Positions 12,311 to 26,828 are shown, counted from the first letter of the stretch. The stretch: 64,000 bases of DNA from Arbacia lixula (GCA_963669155.1 OZ022584.1:11676572-11740571), one strand, 5' to 3'. Numbers and translations: made by a program. Notes: a model not told the origin generated them from the letters alone.

Positions 12311-15300
12311 GTGACACACGTAAGCATTTTTGTGAGAAAGGGTTTGGTTTCAGCAATAAGGCTATTGCGAGGGGGATTTGACACTGTAAGATGAGGCTTG
12401 CCATGTAGTATGATGCTCCAAGAAACACTATCTAACCTGTAAAAGTAAAGTAATTAGAGAAGAGACTTTTCTGGAACTCTTAGATTCGAAACTTGATATT
12501 GGTAGGTGGATATGGAAAAAAGGTTTAAACGAAAGAAGAGAGAATTGTATCAGGTTTTGGATATTTTTAGATACCACTCCACTCGTGTGAAGATGTTTCT
12601 GAATTGAACATTAAGTCCAAATATTTGAACTCGTTAAAAAGAAAATATGATTCTTCTGACGTGCAACAACAAAAGGGGGAAAACAAAGATTGGATCAAAA
12701 TATTTGAAATACGCCTTTAACGTGCATTGAACTATTTTCAAACTATGCTTCATAGTTACATTTCTCGCGTAACTCTTGATTTGTACCGTTGGTGATAATT
12801 AGGTTAACCATGCAGTCAACGACAAGTTCATTAAAAAGGGAAGGGAATCATGTACGTAGGAACAGTTATAGATGATAGTGTATGATCATATGGCCCTTAT
12901 ACCCTTACCTTTACAGGGTGCATTGGGCAGTTTGTACCGGTTTGGGAAAGTTGCATACTGGTATTGGTTTAAGGTCTGCCCTGTGTAAAGATTTTAGTGC
13001 ACACACCAAATAAAGGATGTTCCATTGTGACTGTTAAAACTTATGACTTTATGCTTGAACCTATGTTTCGAAGCCCAAACACCGAGATCTCTTGTATGGC
13101 GTGAAAGAAAAGCACGTGTAACGATAAATGTGTTGTCCGCCCACAAAGAGTCTTTGTAAGTGCGCCGGAATAAACCTGCAACACGAGGCAATTCATCTCG
13201 TCCTGCCGGCAATATGAGGATGAGCCAGTAGACATCGGGGATATATGAGTCTGAAAATGAAATTACAACGACGACGGACATATAAAGGCATTTGCCTCTG
13301 ACACCCTTCACGACCCCCCCCCCCCCTTCCCCTATCCGTCGATTCTATCTCACCCACCGAACATGCCGAAATCTCTTAGGCTAGAGTTTCTACACCCTTC
13401 CAGCCTGTCAGCATGATAAATTGAAAAGTATTGCAATGACACAATTTGCTGAGAGAGTCAGAGAGCGTCTCCTTATACCAATTTCCTTGTCCTTTTGGCT
13501 TGCCTACTTTAATGGGATTGGTAGGTAGTGGAAATTATTTGTTACGTGCAGTATTCCAACCCGAGATTGACTCCAACAAGACTTCGAGACTGAGACGGAA
13601 TAAGGAAGGAAACAAACAATGTAAGAAGTGATTGCGCCTTTGTTCTTGTCACAATAAGAATATAATATATTTCTTGTCGATGTCTGATTTGTACTCGAAT
13701 TTAGCACGTGGACAAAATGTACTTTTCATGAAAATACAAACAATGCAGACTTTAATATTGCGTCGATTTGAGAGCTGCTGTCAAGATTGCCCAAATGTGC
13801 TGTAAAGTTCAATTCGACCCTAGTGACATATGAAGTATTACACTTTAATGCAGTGTAAAGTTTAAGTCAACTAAAGGGTACATGCGGTAATTCAGTTTCA
13901 AAATGAAGTGAAGTATGCAAAGATAAAATTTTGTGTTGCGTAAAATCATGAAAATAGTTAAACGTCTAGACTGGATGTCATACTACTTCCTAATGATTGT
14001 GAAGATTGGACATGGGGCTCGACAGGTCACTGTGAGAATTTAGAGGTCAAGGGACGAGGGATGGGGGGGGGGGAGCACCCAAGGCCCTCATGTTGTACAA
14101 CAAAGCAAGTACACGCACCCAACATTCACCTCGGTGTCGTATCAATATAACCTAATACTTTTCGATTAGTCGGCGCCGCATTACACGATATGATGCATTG
14201 CCTTGCCTGCTCATACTTGAACATTTTATTGATGGTTCGCGTGGATGGTATTGAAGAAACACGTGGTTTTCCAGAGCTCATGACGATTTTACCAGACTTC
14301 TCTCACTCATGAAGGGGCCTGTGAAATGGATCAGGTCGTGTTTTCGTTATTACCCTATATGCCTTGTTCGTGCGTTCTCATCTTATCGTTCTACAGCGAA
14401 AGGTTCCGAAGAGACTATGATAGAGACAAAGTTTCAAGCAAATTTGCTCTCAATATACAAAGCATTCGACATAGATGAACCCTTCCCAAGGAGATGTGGC
14501 TTCCTTATCTATACGCATGATAAAGACATTCATCACGGTGTCGTAATCAACGCGCTCGTTTTCAAAACAACAACAATATAATAGGACGAACTCAAGGGGA
14601 AATAATTCCATATAGTTGAAGTAATTGGTTGAACGAATGATAAACACGGTCTTATTTTATATGTACTTTTAAGTCAACGACAACTCAGTAGTAGAAAACC
14701 AAATGTTGACTAATTTCAATTTGAGCAGATCAAGGTTTATGCTTGAGGGACAGTAATGTGATTGTCACATGCAGTGAGGAGCTTTAACAACATACTGTCC
14801 GACTAGTGCAAGGGCGTTTCATTGCAATGCTCTTGCTGAGATAATCGTTTTTCATGACATTCACCACTTGAATGATTCATCATTAGCAGTTTAACAGCAT
14901 GTATATGTGGCATGCACCCAGGCTTAATGGCGCCTTAGTAGACTCACGATTGTTGAAAGAACGGGTGCGAGAGTACAAAATGGAGAATTAATATGTTTAC
15001 GGCATAGCTTACATGAAAGAATATTGCCTGAATCCGTAACACACCCACGAATGCCAAGTAACCTCTTAAAAAAAAAAAGGACAGGAAAGAAAATGGGAAT
15101 TATACAATGCTTTCATAGCCGGCCCACGTTTGTTGAGAATTGTGATTCGTCGATTGCTTATCAATATTCATAACCCTAATGGAAAACGATAAGGCGATTG
15201 TTACTGCTTTACAGTGAAATGCTTGTCACTCCTCAAATAGTTTCACACTTCACACTCAGTACACTTAACACTAGGACTACACTTATATCAAGTTTGCATG

Positions 15301-16435
15301 TGTCGTGCAAAGACTGATCTTTAGAAATGCAATACTAAGTCATTAAAGTATTATGCCCCCCAAATGGACGCACATTTCTGTTTATTCATAGTGTAGGATC
15401 ATCCACATGTTGAGGTAGAGAAACTGCGTTACAATGGGACCATTTTCACACCTTGCAGGAATGACACTCTTGTAGATGCTGTGAAAAACTGGACATTAGC
15501 CATGCTAGGGACGAAGCGTGATGATGTGATGACGCCATCCTTCCGCCAACTGCCTTATTTCTCGTGAAGGCGTGGCAAAATGGATAGGGTGGTTGGATGT
15601 GTAAAGGTTGTTGCCACCATTGCAGTGTATTTTGTATAAAATTATATCTCTCCTAGAGGCCGCATGTACCTCACATTTTGTTCTGTCATACAGCTGAGAT
15701 CCATTCCGTTTCTTTATAAGTATTGACAAATCCCGTTAAAGGGCTCATGCATTGTCAAATTGGACGACGCTCATAGTCTTTCAAGGATTTTTCAAGGATT
15801 ATTGCTGTTGTGTAGATGAAATTGCGAGAAGTAAACCGGCATTGACGTCAACATCAACGACAGACATTAAATGTCAACTTTTACCCATTTCCCAATCCAT
15901 ATTGGCATTGTGCTCCTTTTTTTTTTGGTCTCTCTTGGCTTCGTTATACACGGAGTTCCATGTTTAACCTCCACTCCTTCACATGCATGAGGTTTAACCT
16001 GTTTGCTATTCCCTGAGATATGGACGTACATTTCTTGTGGATGCATTCATATATTCACGGCACTCGAAAGCAGGTGTAGCTACAAGTACGTTTTCTTTTC
16101 CATTTTGGCTCGATACAAACTGTACTCGATGACAGGTGTTCAAACCATAGAAGGCGCATCCTAATACACTGAGGCAGGAGTACGCGGTGACCTTAAAGCT
16201 TGTTCTGTCTCTTTGATTTCCAGAAATAGGTACAATGCGCTTTTCCTGTGGAGAACTTTTGCTCGCCGCTTCAGATTCCTGTACGATATAAAACTATGCT
16301 GTGAATCTATCGCAGGAGTCTAGTTGCCTGATAATCACAATAGTGCGGCAAAATATCGGCGACAGTGGCTGCTTCTCTATACAATATTAATGTGCCAACG
16401 TCTTATTGCATACAATTAGCCATATGTTTGGCCTT
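12311..16435. other. Non-coding stretch, no gene seen
   Basis: AT-rich with short frames only. It includes a C run at 13314-13326 and a G run near 14064. No repeat family or protein similarity is recognised. Confidence 0.6.
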
Positions 16436-16800
16436 CTCAACAAGCAAACGGATCATTGCATCAGAGATGTGGTATCTAATAGGAATACTGAGAATAAGTT
16501 GGACACGTCATAAATCAAATGGAAATTTTCTGATCAGAGCGAAGACCAACATGAAGCTACTGACAAAAATCAGAACTCATCAACTTAAGTTCCGTGGACA
16601 CTGTCTACGAAAAGAAGGACTTGGAAAACTGATTTTGACAGGGGAAACAGAGGGAAAGAAATCTAGAGGAAGACAAGAGTACACATATCTCAAGAGAATT
16701 GCATATTTGAGTGGGAAGTCCACCCTGAAACTATTTACTTACACACACAATTGAAATGATTAGCAAAAATTGGTCGCCTAGGGCAATAGATAATGGCACG
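16436..16800 (+). mobile_element. LINE reverse-transcriptase C-terminal remnant
   Basis: The frame contains ASEMWYLIGILRISWT, then LTKIRTHQLKFRGHCLRKEG, then KLILTGETEGKKSRGRQ. This is the standard C-terminal end of animal non-LTR retrotransposon pol proteins (EMW-YRRMLRISWT, RRRQL-F-GH--R-EGLE, GK-EG-R-RGRQ). The open frame runs to a stop at 16754. Homology appears to continue after a frameshift (N-LVA-AIDNGT style) to about 16800. The polymerase core and endonuclease are missing. The frame upstream of about 16436 is not recognisably part of the element. Confidence 0.85.
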
Positions 16801-18528
16801 AACAGAAGAAGTCATTCTCAACATTCACAATTCTCTTTATAAGTTTAAAATAATTCAGAACAATGTCTATGAACGGTTTGCCTGTCAGCTCATCCCAGTC
16901 GTGATTATATTTGTATCATAAATCGCAGGAAAAACCCCACTATGAAGGTAGAGAAATATCATATTTATTACAATAAACAAATATAGAAGAGGCAGTCTAA
17001 GCTCATGTCTGTCTAGTGAAATTTATATTGGTAATATACGGGAACCACGACGACCCCATTTCATCGTTTTGCATTGATCAATTATCGCGTGTAGAGATAA
17101 CACGGTCTCGTGTCTGTCATCTTCCGCTGCGCAACCAAGATAATCACTTTGGCGAAGGCCTGTCATCGGAGATGCGCTCATTTTCTAATCAACGACGACA
17201 GGCGTCTACCTGACGCTGTTTATACTCATTGTCCCATCAATCTCTTTTATATCACCTGTAATGCAATATGGATAATTTCTATCGCGGCTAGAGCAATAAT
17301 AACCCAAATTTTAGATAGACGGTTCTTAATATAGATAATGCAATCAAGTGAAAAGGTATACACTGTGGGTAAGAAGTTTTATCGAACACGTGACACTCCT
17401 TGAAAAGAAAGCCTATGACTGCATTTTTATGCGATGCGGTCGGCTTGTTTTTCCCGCGCTCTTGCCTGCGTGCCCTTGCAGCCGACACTGCCGCGAAGGA
17501 TACCATCAATCGATAGATTCATGTCTTGAGGAAAATTCCGCGATACTTGGTATCGATCCCTCTCCAGGTGTAGCCCAAACGTGCGTTGGAATTCGTTTCT
17601 TCTTAGCATAAGAATTATCTTTCTTGATAAGAAAAAAACGTGTTCAATCTATCTCTTTTGATCACAAGTTGGTACGCCTCCTTGTCCAATATTATTGATC
17701 TTTTCGTCCCAATAATATGGAAATTGTAATACCGCAGTCGTTACAGTACCGGAGGCGAAAAAATTACTGTTTCTATAACGCCTTAGTTGTGAATGAACTA
17801 CATTGAAATGACTCGCACACGCGGAAATTGAGTTGTTTCGTATTTCAGTGGTTATGTCATATTGCAACATTGCCAGACCTCACGTTGGATTTTATTGTTT
17901 ATTTGATACATAGTTAAAGTATGATTCGTGATGATTTAATGAAGCGGTTTATGCGTTTTTTTGAAATATCATCAACAACTTTTGTAAATGAAAAATAACA
18001 CGACGATAGTTCACCGTTTCCGTTTTGATAGTTTAACTCGAATACCATTACACGTTACCTCCCCCCTTTTTGGCACTTTGTTGTTTCGCTGCTGTTTACC
18101 TCATCGTGTACCAAACCAGTGTACCAGTGGATGAATTGATTTGTATTATTGATATGATAATGATGCATTTATGATATCAATGGATGATGAAGAGTTATTT
18201 GTGGCTTTGTGAATACGACACTTGAAACCTTTATTTGTCTGGAAACCGCCGTTCTGTATGATTTATCTGCTCATGCCAGAGAGTTCAGTCAATAATTGAT
18301 GAACACGTCTCGACCACGATTTCTTTTCAATAATTCATTTTTGATCATAGTCATGACTGCTTCATATAACATATTCATGGTGATGATATTTGTAGTGTTT
18401 TATAGCCTGCGTCACGTATCATGTTTATGGTGGCTTATAATTATGATGGTGTATTGTACCATCGGTGAGCTGGACATAATGGTCAGATCAGGCAAGACAG
18501 TGGACATAGATCTTCTCGTACTTCCCCG

Positions 18529-18543
18529 CCTCTCTCTCTCCCT

Positions 18544-18583
<40 letters not shown>

Positions 18584-18680
18584 TTCTCGTATCCCCTGTC
18601 TCTCCCCTCTATCTTCCTCACTCACTCACTAACTCACTCACTCTCTCCCCTCCCTCTCGCTCTCCATTTCTCTCCTCTCC
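18529..18680. repeat. (CT)n and CTCA-rich low-complexity tract
   Basis: CT dinucleotides to about 18580, then a pyrimidine-rich CTCACTCA patch near 18617-18645. The 141-residue frame starting at 18296 runs into this tract and is not otherwise recognisable. Confidence 0.97.
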
Positions 18681-19334
18681 GCCACAATGCACCTAATTTC
18701 ACGGTTACAGTCAAATATTAATCAGAAAAGGTCTGCGTTCTGCCACGGAATCCATAATAGATGGGGGGTAATGGCAAAGAGAGGCGTGCGGTGTCGTGTT
18801 TCTCGCTCCCAGCCGATAGCCGGAGGGGTGTCCAGAAGGGGAGAGCTAGCGGGCTTGCTGCGGCCGGCAGAACGGGGCGATGCGTTGAAAGTCCTTCATC
18901 GAGTTGTTATTACATTGTTGGGGACATCAAATAGACATGTGGCCTTGAATAAAGAAAAAAAAACTCGAGTAACAACTTGAAATTTTTTCTAGGTACCTCC
19001 ACTTTCCTTCGTTCTTCATTTTGCTCGCTTCTCATCTTTTCCTTTTTTCTGCTTTCAGATTACTTTTGCTTCACTACACCTTTAATACCGAAAGAGCATT
19101 AATGAATCGTAACACGATCAAAGTGCATAACCTATATTCGTATATGCAAACAGATTGTCTCAATTCTCTTCTTTTAATATGAAAGTATGTTTGTTGACTC
19201 TATATCTTCTCAAATGTACTCCTAATACAAAACGACACACTTCAGCACAGTTAGCATATTGTGGTGTCAATGTACGCGCACAGAAGCAAATCGGATTAGA
19301 TTAATAGTAAAACATATCAAAGAATTTGATTAAT

Positions 19335-19437
<103 letters not shown>

Positions 19438-20102
19438 AGGAGAGAGGGTCAATATACAACCTCTTCTCGTATAAAATGGCATGATTGGTGATGCCAACTG
19501 GGCACACATGACCTCCATCCACATTATGGTTTTATGTAAAATGTACGCTATACCGCAGGCGTCAGTAAGTCATTACAAATGATACTATTAAGACTAGAAC
19601 ACGATGAGCCAAACAAGAAAAGTGCTAGGTACAGGTGCAGACCACTCCATCCCGGCTAAAAATAGCAAGAAGACGCCGGTGATCCTTACGATAAACACCT
19701 GAGAATATGAAGCCATCCCTCAGGAATGGAGACAGCGTGTCGAAATATGTCTATAGCAGCTCTTTTGTCGTGGGAATAGGAAAGTGAAAATGAGGTCTAT
19801 TAGTATAAAAACTGCTTCTTTAGTTAGTTCAGGACATTGCTCTTCGTGCGGTGGGAACAAAAAGTATGCGTTGCCATCGGAACGGTATAGATGAATTTAT
19901 TTTAGAAGAAACATTATCGGGCATTTTATCTTCCTTTCCTTATTAAATAACATTACTGTTATAATTTTTGTACAGCGTGAACGGTTATGAATGCATCATA
20001 GAAACACCAAGTTGATTCTTATCATTGTAGGCCTGTACTCTTTTTCAGGTAATACCCTACTAGTAATGATTATTACTATAATACTAACAATAATATAAAT
20101 GA

Positions 20103-20158
<56 letters not shown>

Positions 20159-20198
20159 ATAATAATAATAATAATAATAATGATAATAATAATAATAG
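20103..20198. repeat. (ACT)n followed by (AAT)n
   Basis: About 18 ACT units pass directly into AAT units. The single-base change at the junction near 20158 suggests one array evolved from the other. Confidence 0.98.
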
Positions 20199-21526
20199 CA
20201 ATTATCTCGGCAAAGTCTAACACGTCAACTTGAGACATTTGAAAAATGTATAGTCTCATGTGCATAATAAACATCACAACATGCCTCCATTGGCGCAGCA
20301 TGGATCCAGGCCCGTGTGTTTCTTCCACGCCAGCCACCACGGCGATGCTGCTTCCATGACTTCCGTTTCTTTTCACATCGACAATGCCATCACGGAGCCG
20401 GTGTGCGAATGCGGCAGGCATTGGCAGGTGGCGAGGTTAAACTTAATGATGAACTTGACACAGATAAAGTGATTTGCATAAGTAGGTCTCCCCAAGTCAT
20501 AATTGCAAGACTGTGTTGGTTATTCTTGTTGGCTCCTCTTTCTGCTCTTGTAATCAATTCTGATTTCGCGTGTGATATCATACCTGCTATAAAAACTGAA
20601 AAAAAAAATACAGGAAACAATGTCGTTTATATATTGGACCGTAATACTGGATTAGCATATCTCCTAGGGAGAGAATTGATGTCAAGAGAATAAAGTGGAA
20701 CTATTCAGTCATTTCACATGATTGTCTTTACACTGTTTGATTCATTTTTTATTGTCCTTGTCTTCGTAATGTAGGTGTTTTTCTTGTTTTATTTTCATGT
20801 AATTGTTAGTGGATATTTTTTTATTTAAAGGATCAAATTTGCATCCAGATATTTTTTACTTGCTACCTCTCTGGATCTGTCTTCTTCTTGAAGAAAATTT
20901 ATTATATCATCTACACGTTTTTATACTATCGCTACGATAACATTATTCATGCCGATGAACCTAATTAGATTGTGGAAAATAAAATTATATGAATGGTTAT
21001 TCAGCCAGCGGCAAACATTGACTAGCGTGAACTATTGCCAGGTTATATTACCGACATATATTTACATTATTATTGATATAACAATTTGAGACCTAGATTG
21101 TATTGTTGGCAATAAATTAATTAAATCATTCATTCACTCATTGCTTTTTGAAACCACCTTTCTATGGTCGTTAGATGTACATTGCAACGGTGAGTACAAA
21201 GCAACACCCAGGTTTTAATATCCGAAGCACTTAGTGTTGTTGAAATTTAGTTCATACTTGGTTTTAATTAGGGCCGCACTTTCCCACTTGTTCATTAACC
21301 CATAATTAATGATTCAAACACTACATGTAATTAGACGGCTGTGTACCAGTAACCGCATATGTTCTTGAAAACATTGGAGCATAACATACACATAATTGTT
21401 TCTGAAACAGCCGTGTAACATTTACATGATCATAACAAGATAATTGCAGTGATTCACACATGTTGCACAAGAAATGTTATTGCGAAAATGGATAGATGTG
21501 AAGGATCCATAGACGGAACAGGAATT

Positions 21527-21697
21527 GAGGGAGAGAGGGCGAAAGAGAGGGGGAGGGGTGAAAGGGAGGGAAGGGGGGGGGGCTGGGGCGGAGGTAAAGG
21601 TTAAATGAACTATGCAGCCAAAGATGGAGAAAGATAGACAGAGACAGAGAGAGGCAGAGGCAGAGAGAGACAGAGGCAGACAGAGAGAGAGAGAGGG

Positions 21698-21744
<47 letters not shown>

Positions 21745-21757
21745 GGGGGAGACAGAG

Positions 21758-21808
<51 letters not shown>

Positions 21809-21847
21809 AAGAGAGAGAGAGAGAGATACAGAGAGACAGAGAGACAA
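21527..21847. repeat. Compound GA / GACA purine-rich tract
   Basis: G-rich purine stretch, then GAGACA and GACA tetranucleotides (about 21690-21740), then pure GA to 21800. Low-complexity frames on both strands are artefacts. Confidence 0.97.
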
Positions 21848-22526
21848 ATATGGAAAATGAAGGAGTTAGGAGGCTACTCGCTGACCATAGCCACTAGACG
21901 TCGATATCTCGTTAGAAAGCGTAGCAAGTGCTATAAATGAGGACACCGGACCGAGGCCCAGTCCATTTTATTACGTTTGCGCTCTAATCATCGCGAGACA
22001 AACCAATTACATGTGGCTACGACTGACCTCTAGTTCACGCCTCGTTGGGCTTAAACGCATTGGATCGGGCATATGATGTATCCTTTTACACATGGTGTTT
22101 AGCAGCTGATTGCCCGCCGGCCGGACCGTCGTGACCAGGCAATCGTCGGGCTATGCCCGGGGGACTCGGTATAAAGATGGGTCATATATCTGATTTATTC
22201 TTCTCTTTCATTCTCCTGGTCGTCTTGCACTATCAGTGTCTGACTATTAATGATTTGAGAATAATCATAGTGAATAGTCAGTGTTACTGTGGTTAGCATA
22301 ATTCTATGCAGTGTGCACCACCATTACGCGTCATCACGTGTGTGGGGTATCAGGACATTTATCACTAGCGTCACACATGCCAGGGGATAAAGTGACACCC
22401 GGACAGTATCAATGCTAATATTACTTGACAGCGGCATGAGATTATAACATCGTGTTAATCATTGAATCCCCTATGGAAAATAATAAATAGTTTGGCCACA
22501 TTCGTAGGAATGAGAACAGCTCTTAA

Positions 22527-23083
22527 AACGTTACTAAATTATAAAAATAAGTTCCCACTAATCTATGTAAAATTATCCACTAAAGGCGAATTTCACATTT
22601 TTTTGCCACAATAAAGTCTCATTTTGACGAACATTTGAAAAAACGCACGCCTCCAGTGACGTCAGAGAAGTCAAAATGCCGTAGATCGTACGGAAGTCAA
22701 CAATAGACCATTTTAGTAATGTATTCACAACTTTCCCCCTAACTGCGTAGTAACGCGTTATTGCATTCACCTATATCTTGTCATTCAGATTCAATGGATG
22801 AAATGCACTTTGCATCTATTAGTTGTTGCTACTCGGACAAACCTAGGACAAGCTTTGGGTTTCCATTGGTAACGTATTGTTTGAACGGCGTGAAAAAATA
22901 TTTTATTCACGCCGTTAGCATTTATGGCATTTTGACTTCACTGACGTCACTGGAGGCGTGCGTTTTTTTTTTCAAATTATCGTCAAAATGAGACTTTATT
23001 GCGGCAAACGAATGTGAAATTCGTTTTTAGTGGATAATTTTACATAGATTAGTGAGAACTTATTTTTCTAATTTAGTAACCCT
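22527..23083 (+). mobile_element. TTAA-flanked fold-back (MITE-like) element, copy 1
   Basis: A 557-base element with inverted arms of roughly 160 bases. The left end reads TTACTAAATTATAAAAATAA and the right end is its near reverse complement (CTAATTTAGTAACCCT). Further into the arms, matched pairs include AAAATTATCCACTAAA with TTTAGTGGATAATTTT, and GCACGCCTCCAGTGACGTCA with its complement on the right. TTAA lies directly outside both ends (22523-22526 and 23084-23087), consistent with a piggyBac-type target duplication. No transposase is encoded, so it would be non-autonomous. The central 240 bases or so are unique to the family and recur in the other copy. Confidence 0.85.
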
Positions 23084-23204
23084 TTAAACTATATCATAAA
23101 TCTCAAATTATCGAATGAAATTAGCACGTAGGCCAACGGTGCTTTCGATTTTCAATCCAACTGTTATCACAGGAAATAGCTCAAAAACAATGATTACTCG
23201 CAGA

Positions 23205-23311
23205 TGCACACATACACATATACACACAGGCACACACACTCACACACACACTGGCACACACACAGACACACATACACACACACACACATGTATATACATA
23301 CATATGGGAAG

Positions 23312-23348
<37 letters not shown>

Positions 23349-23366
23349 ATAGATATAAATATATAC
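23205..23366. repeat. (CA)n followed by (AT)n with capping inverted repeat
   Basis: CA repeats to 23289, then a TA run (23314-23346). The TA run and its degenerate right side are enclosed by GGAAGGGTATA on the left and TATACCCCTTCC on the right, making a large cruciform-capable hairpin. Confidence 0.95.
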
Positions 23367-26300
23367 CCCTTCCAATATATAAAAATACGAAATATTGCTT
23401 GATCATCGGTGACTTCATATCTTCCGATGATTTGATGCGCAAAATCAAAAGCTAATCTGCAGAAGAATGGCGTTAGTGGTATGGCTGGCGGAGCATGTGC
23501 GCGCGCATCATCAGTCCGGCAATGCCTAAAGTGAGAGACTAGAGTTCTCTCTAAAGTTCAAGGTTAACGAGATTTTTGTATTCTCTGGATTTACCGTCTG
23601 TACCCTTTAGACAATGTCTCGTGGTAATCATTAGCGCCCAGACAAGAGATTCGTTTAGCTAGCTGTGCCGCCCCATAACTAAGGGGGTGCACGTATACGC
23701 GTTTAAGGAGTAAGGAAGAAAGCAAGTGGCTGGCTGCAAACCTCCATCTATTTCTTTTATTTCTGATTGATTGATCGCTATTAGGATTAATTCTCATTCG
23801 CTTCACGTGATTAGTTATCGACCGTTACCTGACATGCATATGAAACTTGGTTTAGCCTTCAGTTGTTTTCTTTTTTCTTTTCGCATTCCTTTCCTCCCTT
23901 CTTCTCTCCATCCGTCATGTTGTGACATGTTATGCCTGTATCATGTTTCATCTTCTTCCTCAACAATCGATGCTATCGATACAGGCGATAATTGTAGGCA
24001 TAGCACCGAAAAACTAGACCGGCTATCTTGCTACATTAGGTAGTCGCAATCACTGCAATTTAATACGTGTATCACTTGACATATGAAATGCTGTTAACTG
24101 ATGGGCATTATAAAGGCTGTTATGAAGACTTGCAGATGGCTATAAGAGGGTATACTGTAGCGTGGCAGTGGGGTGCTGTACATTCTCCTCATAACCCGAT
24201 GGGGGGTCACGAGAACATCTAGGACAGCAAAGGTCAGCAAAATGCCCGAGAGTAGCAGGCTGACATGCTTGTCACCTAGAGTAAGGCGAACTATCTACTA
24301 CGTATGGACATTTCCCTAAATCCATTATGATCCGACAGATCTTCATGATATCGCCATAACTTAGATAACCAACACGCATTGGCTTTGCATATATCAGTTA
24401 AGGTTGATCCGCGTGGTGACTAAAATAAAAGAGCTGAACAACCATTACGTACTTAGTAAGACTTTTTGCAGCGTTTGAAGACATCGACAAGTATAAAACC
24501 AGTTACTTAATCCTGTCGCTGGTAATGCCTTCTGGTTCCAAGTAGTAAATGTAACTTCGTATTCACTAATGGCAGATCGGGGCGCCATTACCGCTTGATC
24601 AGCCCATAAAAGTATTTAGTTGATGGCAGATGACAAAATACCAAGCCTCTTTTACGTGCCCGGCCTATCGAGTCCTTGAACGGGGTCTAACTTACGCATG
24701 TGTGCGATACTTCAAGGAAACATGTTCCTATCTTGCGATATTCACCAAGCATTAGCGATGCATGTTTTTATTATACATATACCTCTCACGTTCTCATATG
24801 TAAGATGTCAGACCGGGTCACTCATTTGCATTTATACGTAGACGTAAACTAAAAGTGGATCACACGTAAACTAACTTTTTAGGATACGTATACTCAAATA
24901 GAGCCCTGTGATTGGCTATTGAGCACATGTATACTAAAATGTTAGTTTACGTATACTCGATGAAGTATACGTGTGCACGCACGATGTGCGGCAGTGTTGG
25001 CCTTCAATATGAGATCAGTAGTCTATGATCTCGTGTGATTGATATGCAATTCAGAAGCAGTGGTTTGAGAAGATGATAAAGGTAACTGCACTTCCCCCCT
25101 CATTATATTCATAAATTGTATCAGCTCAGCACTCTTTCATTCGTGAATGCAAAATCACTTTTTCTTCCCTAAAGCAGATCAAATAATCACAGGCCATCGC
25201 TCTAAACAGAGATTAAGTCTGCTGATAGAGAATGAGATCCAAGCAGGGGTGTGTGTATATCTGTTCTAATTACATACCAACGCATTTCAAAGCATGAAGA
25301 TGCTGAACGGAAACGCTTATCCCAGTCGCTAAATGCTAATCGAATTCTCGCACATGATTGATAAAGGTTAATCAAAATAAGCAAACCTTGGAGATCGAAG
25401 CTTTCCTCTTTATATTGAAAAGGCAAACCCACCGATATGAATGTCTCATTAAGGTGTACTATGAAAGGGTCGTCTCTAATCGCCATATGATATGCGGCAT
25501 GTGACTTTGCATGCAGCTCATTATTGCAAGGCATACGTCACCTGACTTGCGTGGAAGCCGTCCACGTGACCTAATCAGCGTGAGATTCAATTCATTCCGC
25601 AATTGAGTTAGGATCCACAGGGAAATATCGGATTTTAAAATATTTTGTTGACAGAATGTCTGTTCGCGCGGGCAGGTCTTCAAACGACGCCTGATTCCTC
25701 CCGCCTGATTAACTCATTTACGGCGCGTTCACACTGCGTCCTTCTGGGTCGTGAACATGGTGTTTCCACCATGGCAAAGCGATAGGTCGCCTTGTCATTA
25801 CTCGGACGCGGTCTCCCGTTTCATCTTGCCGCGACGGCATTCTTAATTAACCCCTTTCAGTACCTTCAATCTTTATCCCATGTCGTTGACAACATACTGT
25901 ACTGACTATGATACTGAGAGAGTTTATCAGCTGCTTTATTCAGGCAAAGCCACAGACTGTACTCACATGATATACTTTTCTGGCATTACCACGGCGTCAT
26001 ACCGCGGAGTGCTCGTGGTAGCGGCGAATTGTGTCTGTGTGAACGTGCTATGGTCCCTTCGGCGTTTCCCGTGTGGACGTAGATTCTGATAAGGCGCGTT
26101 TCCATCAGCGTATCGTTTCCTTCAGTCTGGTAACATGTACAGTGGGCGTTACAATCATATTGAGTGTTCATAAACATTAAACACTTTTGTGGATGTAGTT
26201 GCATGTGTCTGGTTTTACATTGTACGCGTGGTAAACCTGGACTAACTTTATTGGGCGCAAAATAAAAAAAAACATATTATATCACGATGCGATTGATTTT

Positions 26301-26697
26301 GTCGGCGGGATCAGTACGGCTATTGATCTTGGGGTTCTGATTCTGTGTACAAACTCAATGGTTTTGTGAAACAGTGATATGTTGAAATTTGGTCTATTTT
26401 TACTACGCATCCCGAGTCCAGTATTAATACGGGTTATGCCTTTAAACATAATTCGATGTATATAATCGATAAAACGACATGCATGTTTGCACTTCTGCAT
26501 GTTCGTGGACTCAGAACAGTAAATTGATTATCAAGGTGGAATCCAGGAAAGGGGTAGAGCAAAAGAGAGAAAGAAGAGTGAACTAACAGAACAAATAAAC
26601 GTGATGAGTTAGAAAATGGTAGGAACAGAAAGCGAAATACAGAGAGAAATAAAGAAGAATGGAGAGTGGAGCATGATAACAACGCATAATAACTGAG

Positions 26698-26698
<1 letters not shown>
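23367..26698. other. Non-coding stretch around the palindromic element
   Basis: No supported gene. The stretch includes the palindromic element at 24.9 kb and a GC-richer part at 25500-26110, where a GGCGCGTTCACACTG motif (25722) has a partial direct copy (26093). Confidence 0.5.
24850..24980. repeat. Palindromic element with a long imperfect stem
   Basis: ACGTAAACTAACTTTTTAGG at 24868 pairs with CTAAAATGTTAGTTTACGTA near 24940. The stem continues inward through GTATACTCAAATAGAGCC against GGCTATTGAGCACATGTATA, leaving a loop of about eight bases (CTGTGATT). Outer, weaker pairing involves ACGTAGACGTAAACT and GTATACGTG. This is typical of a small fold-back MITE. No clear target duplication could be fixed. 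Confidence 0.7.
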
Positions 26699-26736
<38 letters not shown>

Positions 26737-26768
26737 AGATACAAAATTAAATATAAGACACACGCACG

Positions 26769-26822
<54 letters not shown>

Positions 26823-26828
26823 TATATC
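26699..26828. repeat. (GA)n, then (CA)n, then (TA)n
   Basis: GA run to 26732, a short AT-rich spacer, then CA passing into about 20 TA units (26782-26822). Confidence 0.97.

Noticed and set aside
21940-22200. TATA-like words (CTATAAATG, GGTATAAAG) as core promoters
   Set aside because: No gene, initiator or downstream element is identifiable, and AT-rich DNA produces such words often.
25722-26110. Transposon with GGCGCGTT ends
   Set aside because: The two motifs are direct and diverge after eight bases; no inverted ends or target duplication.
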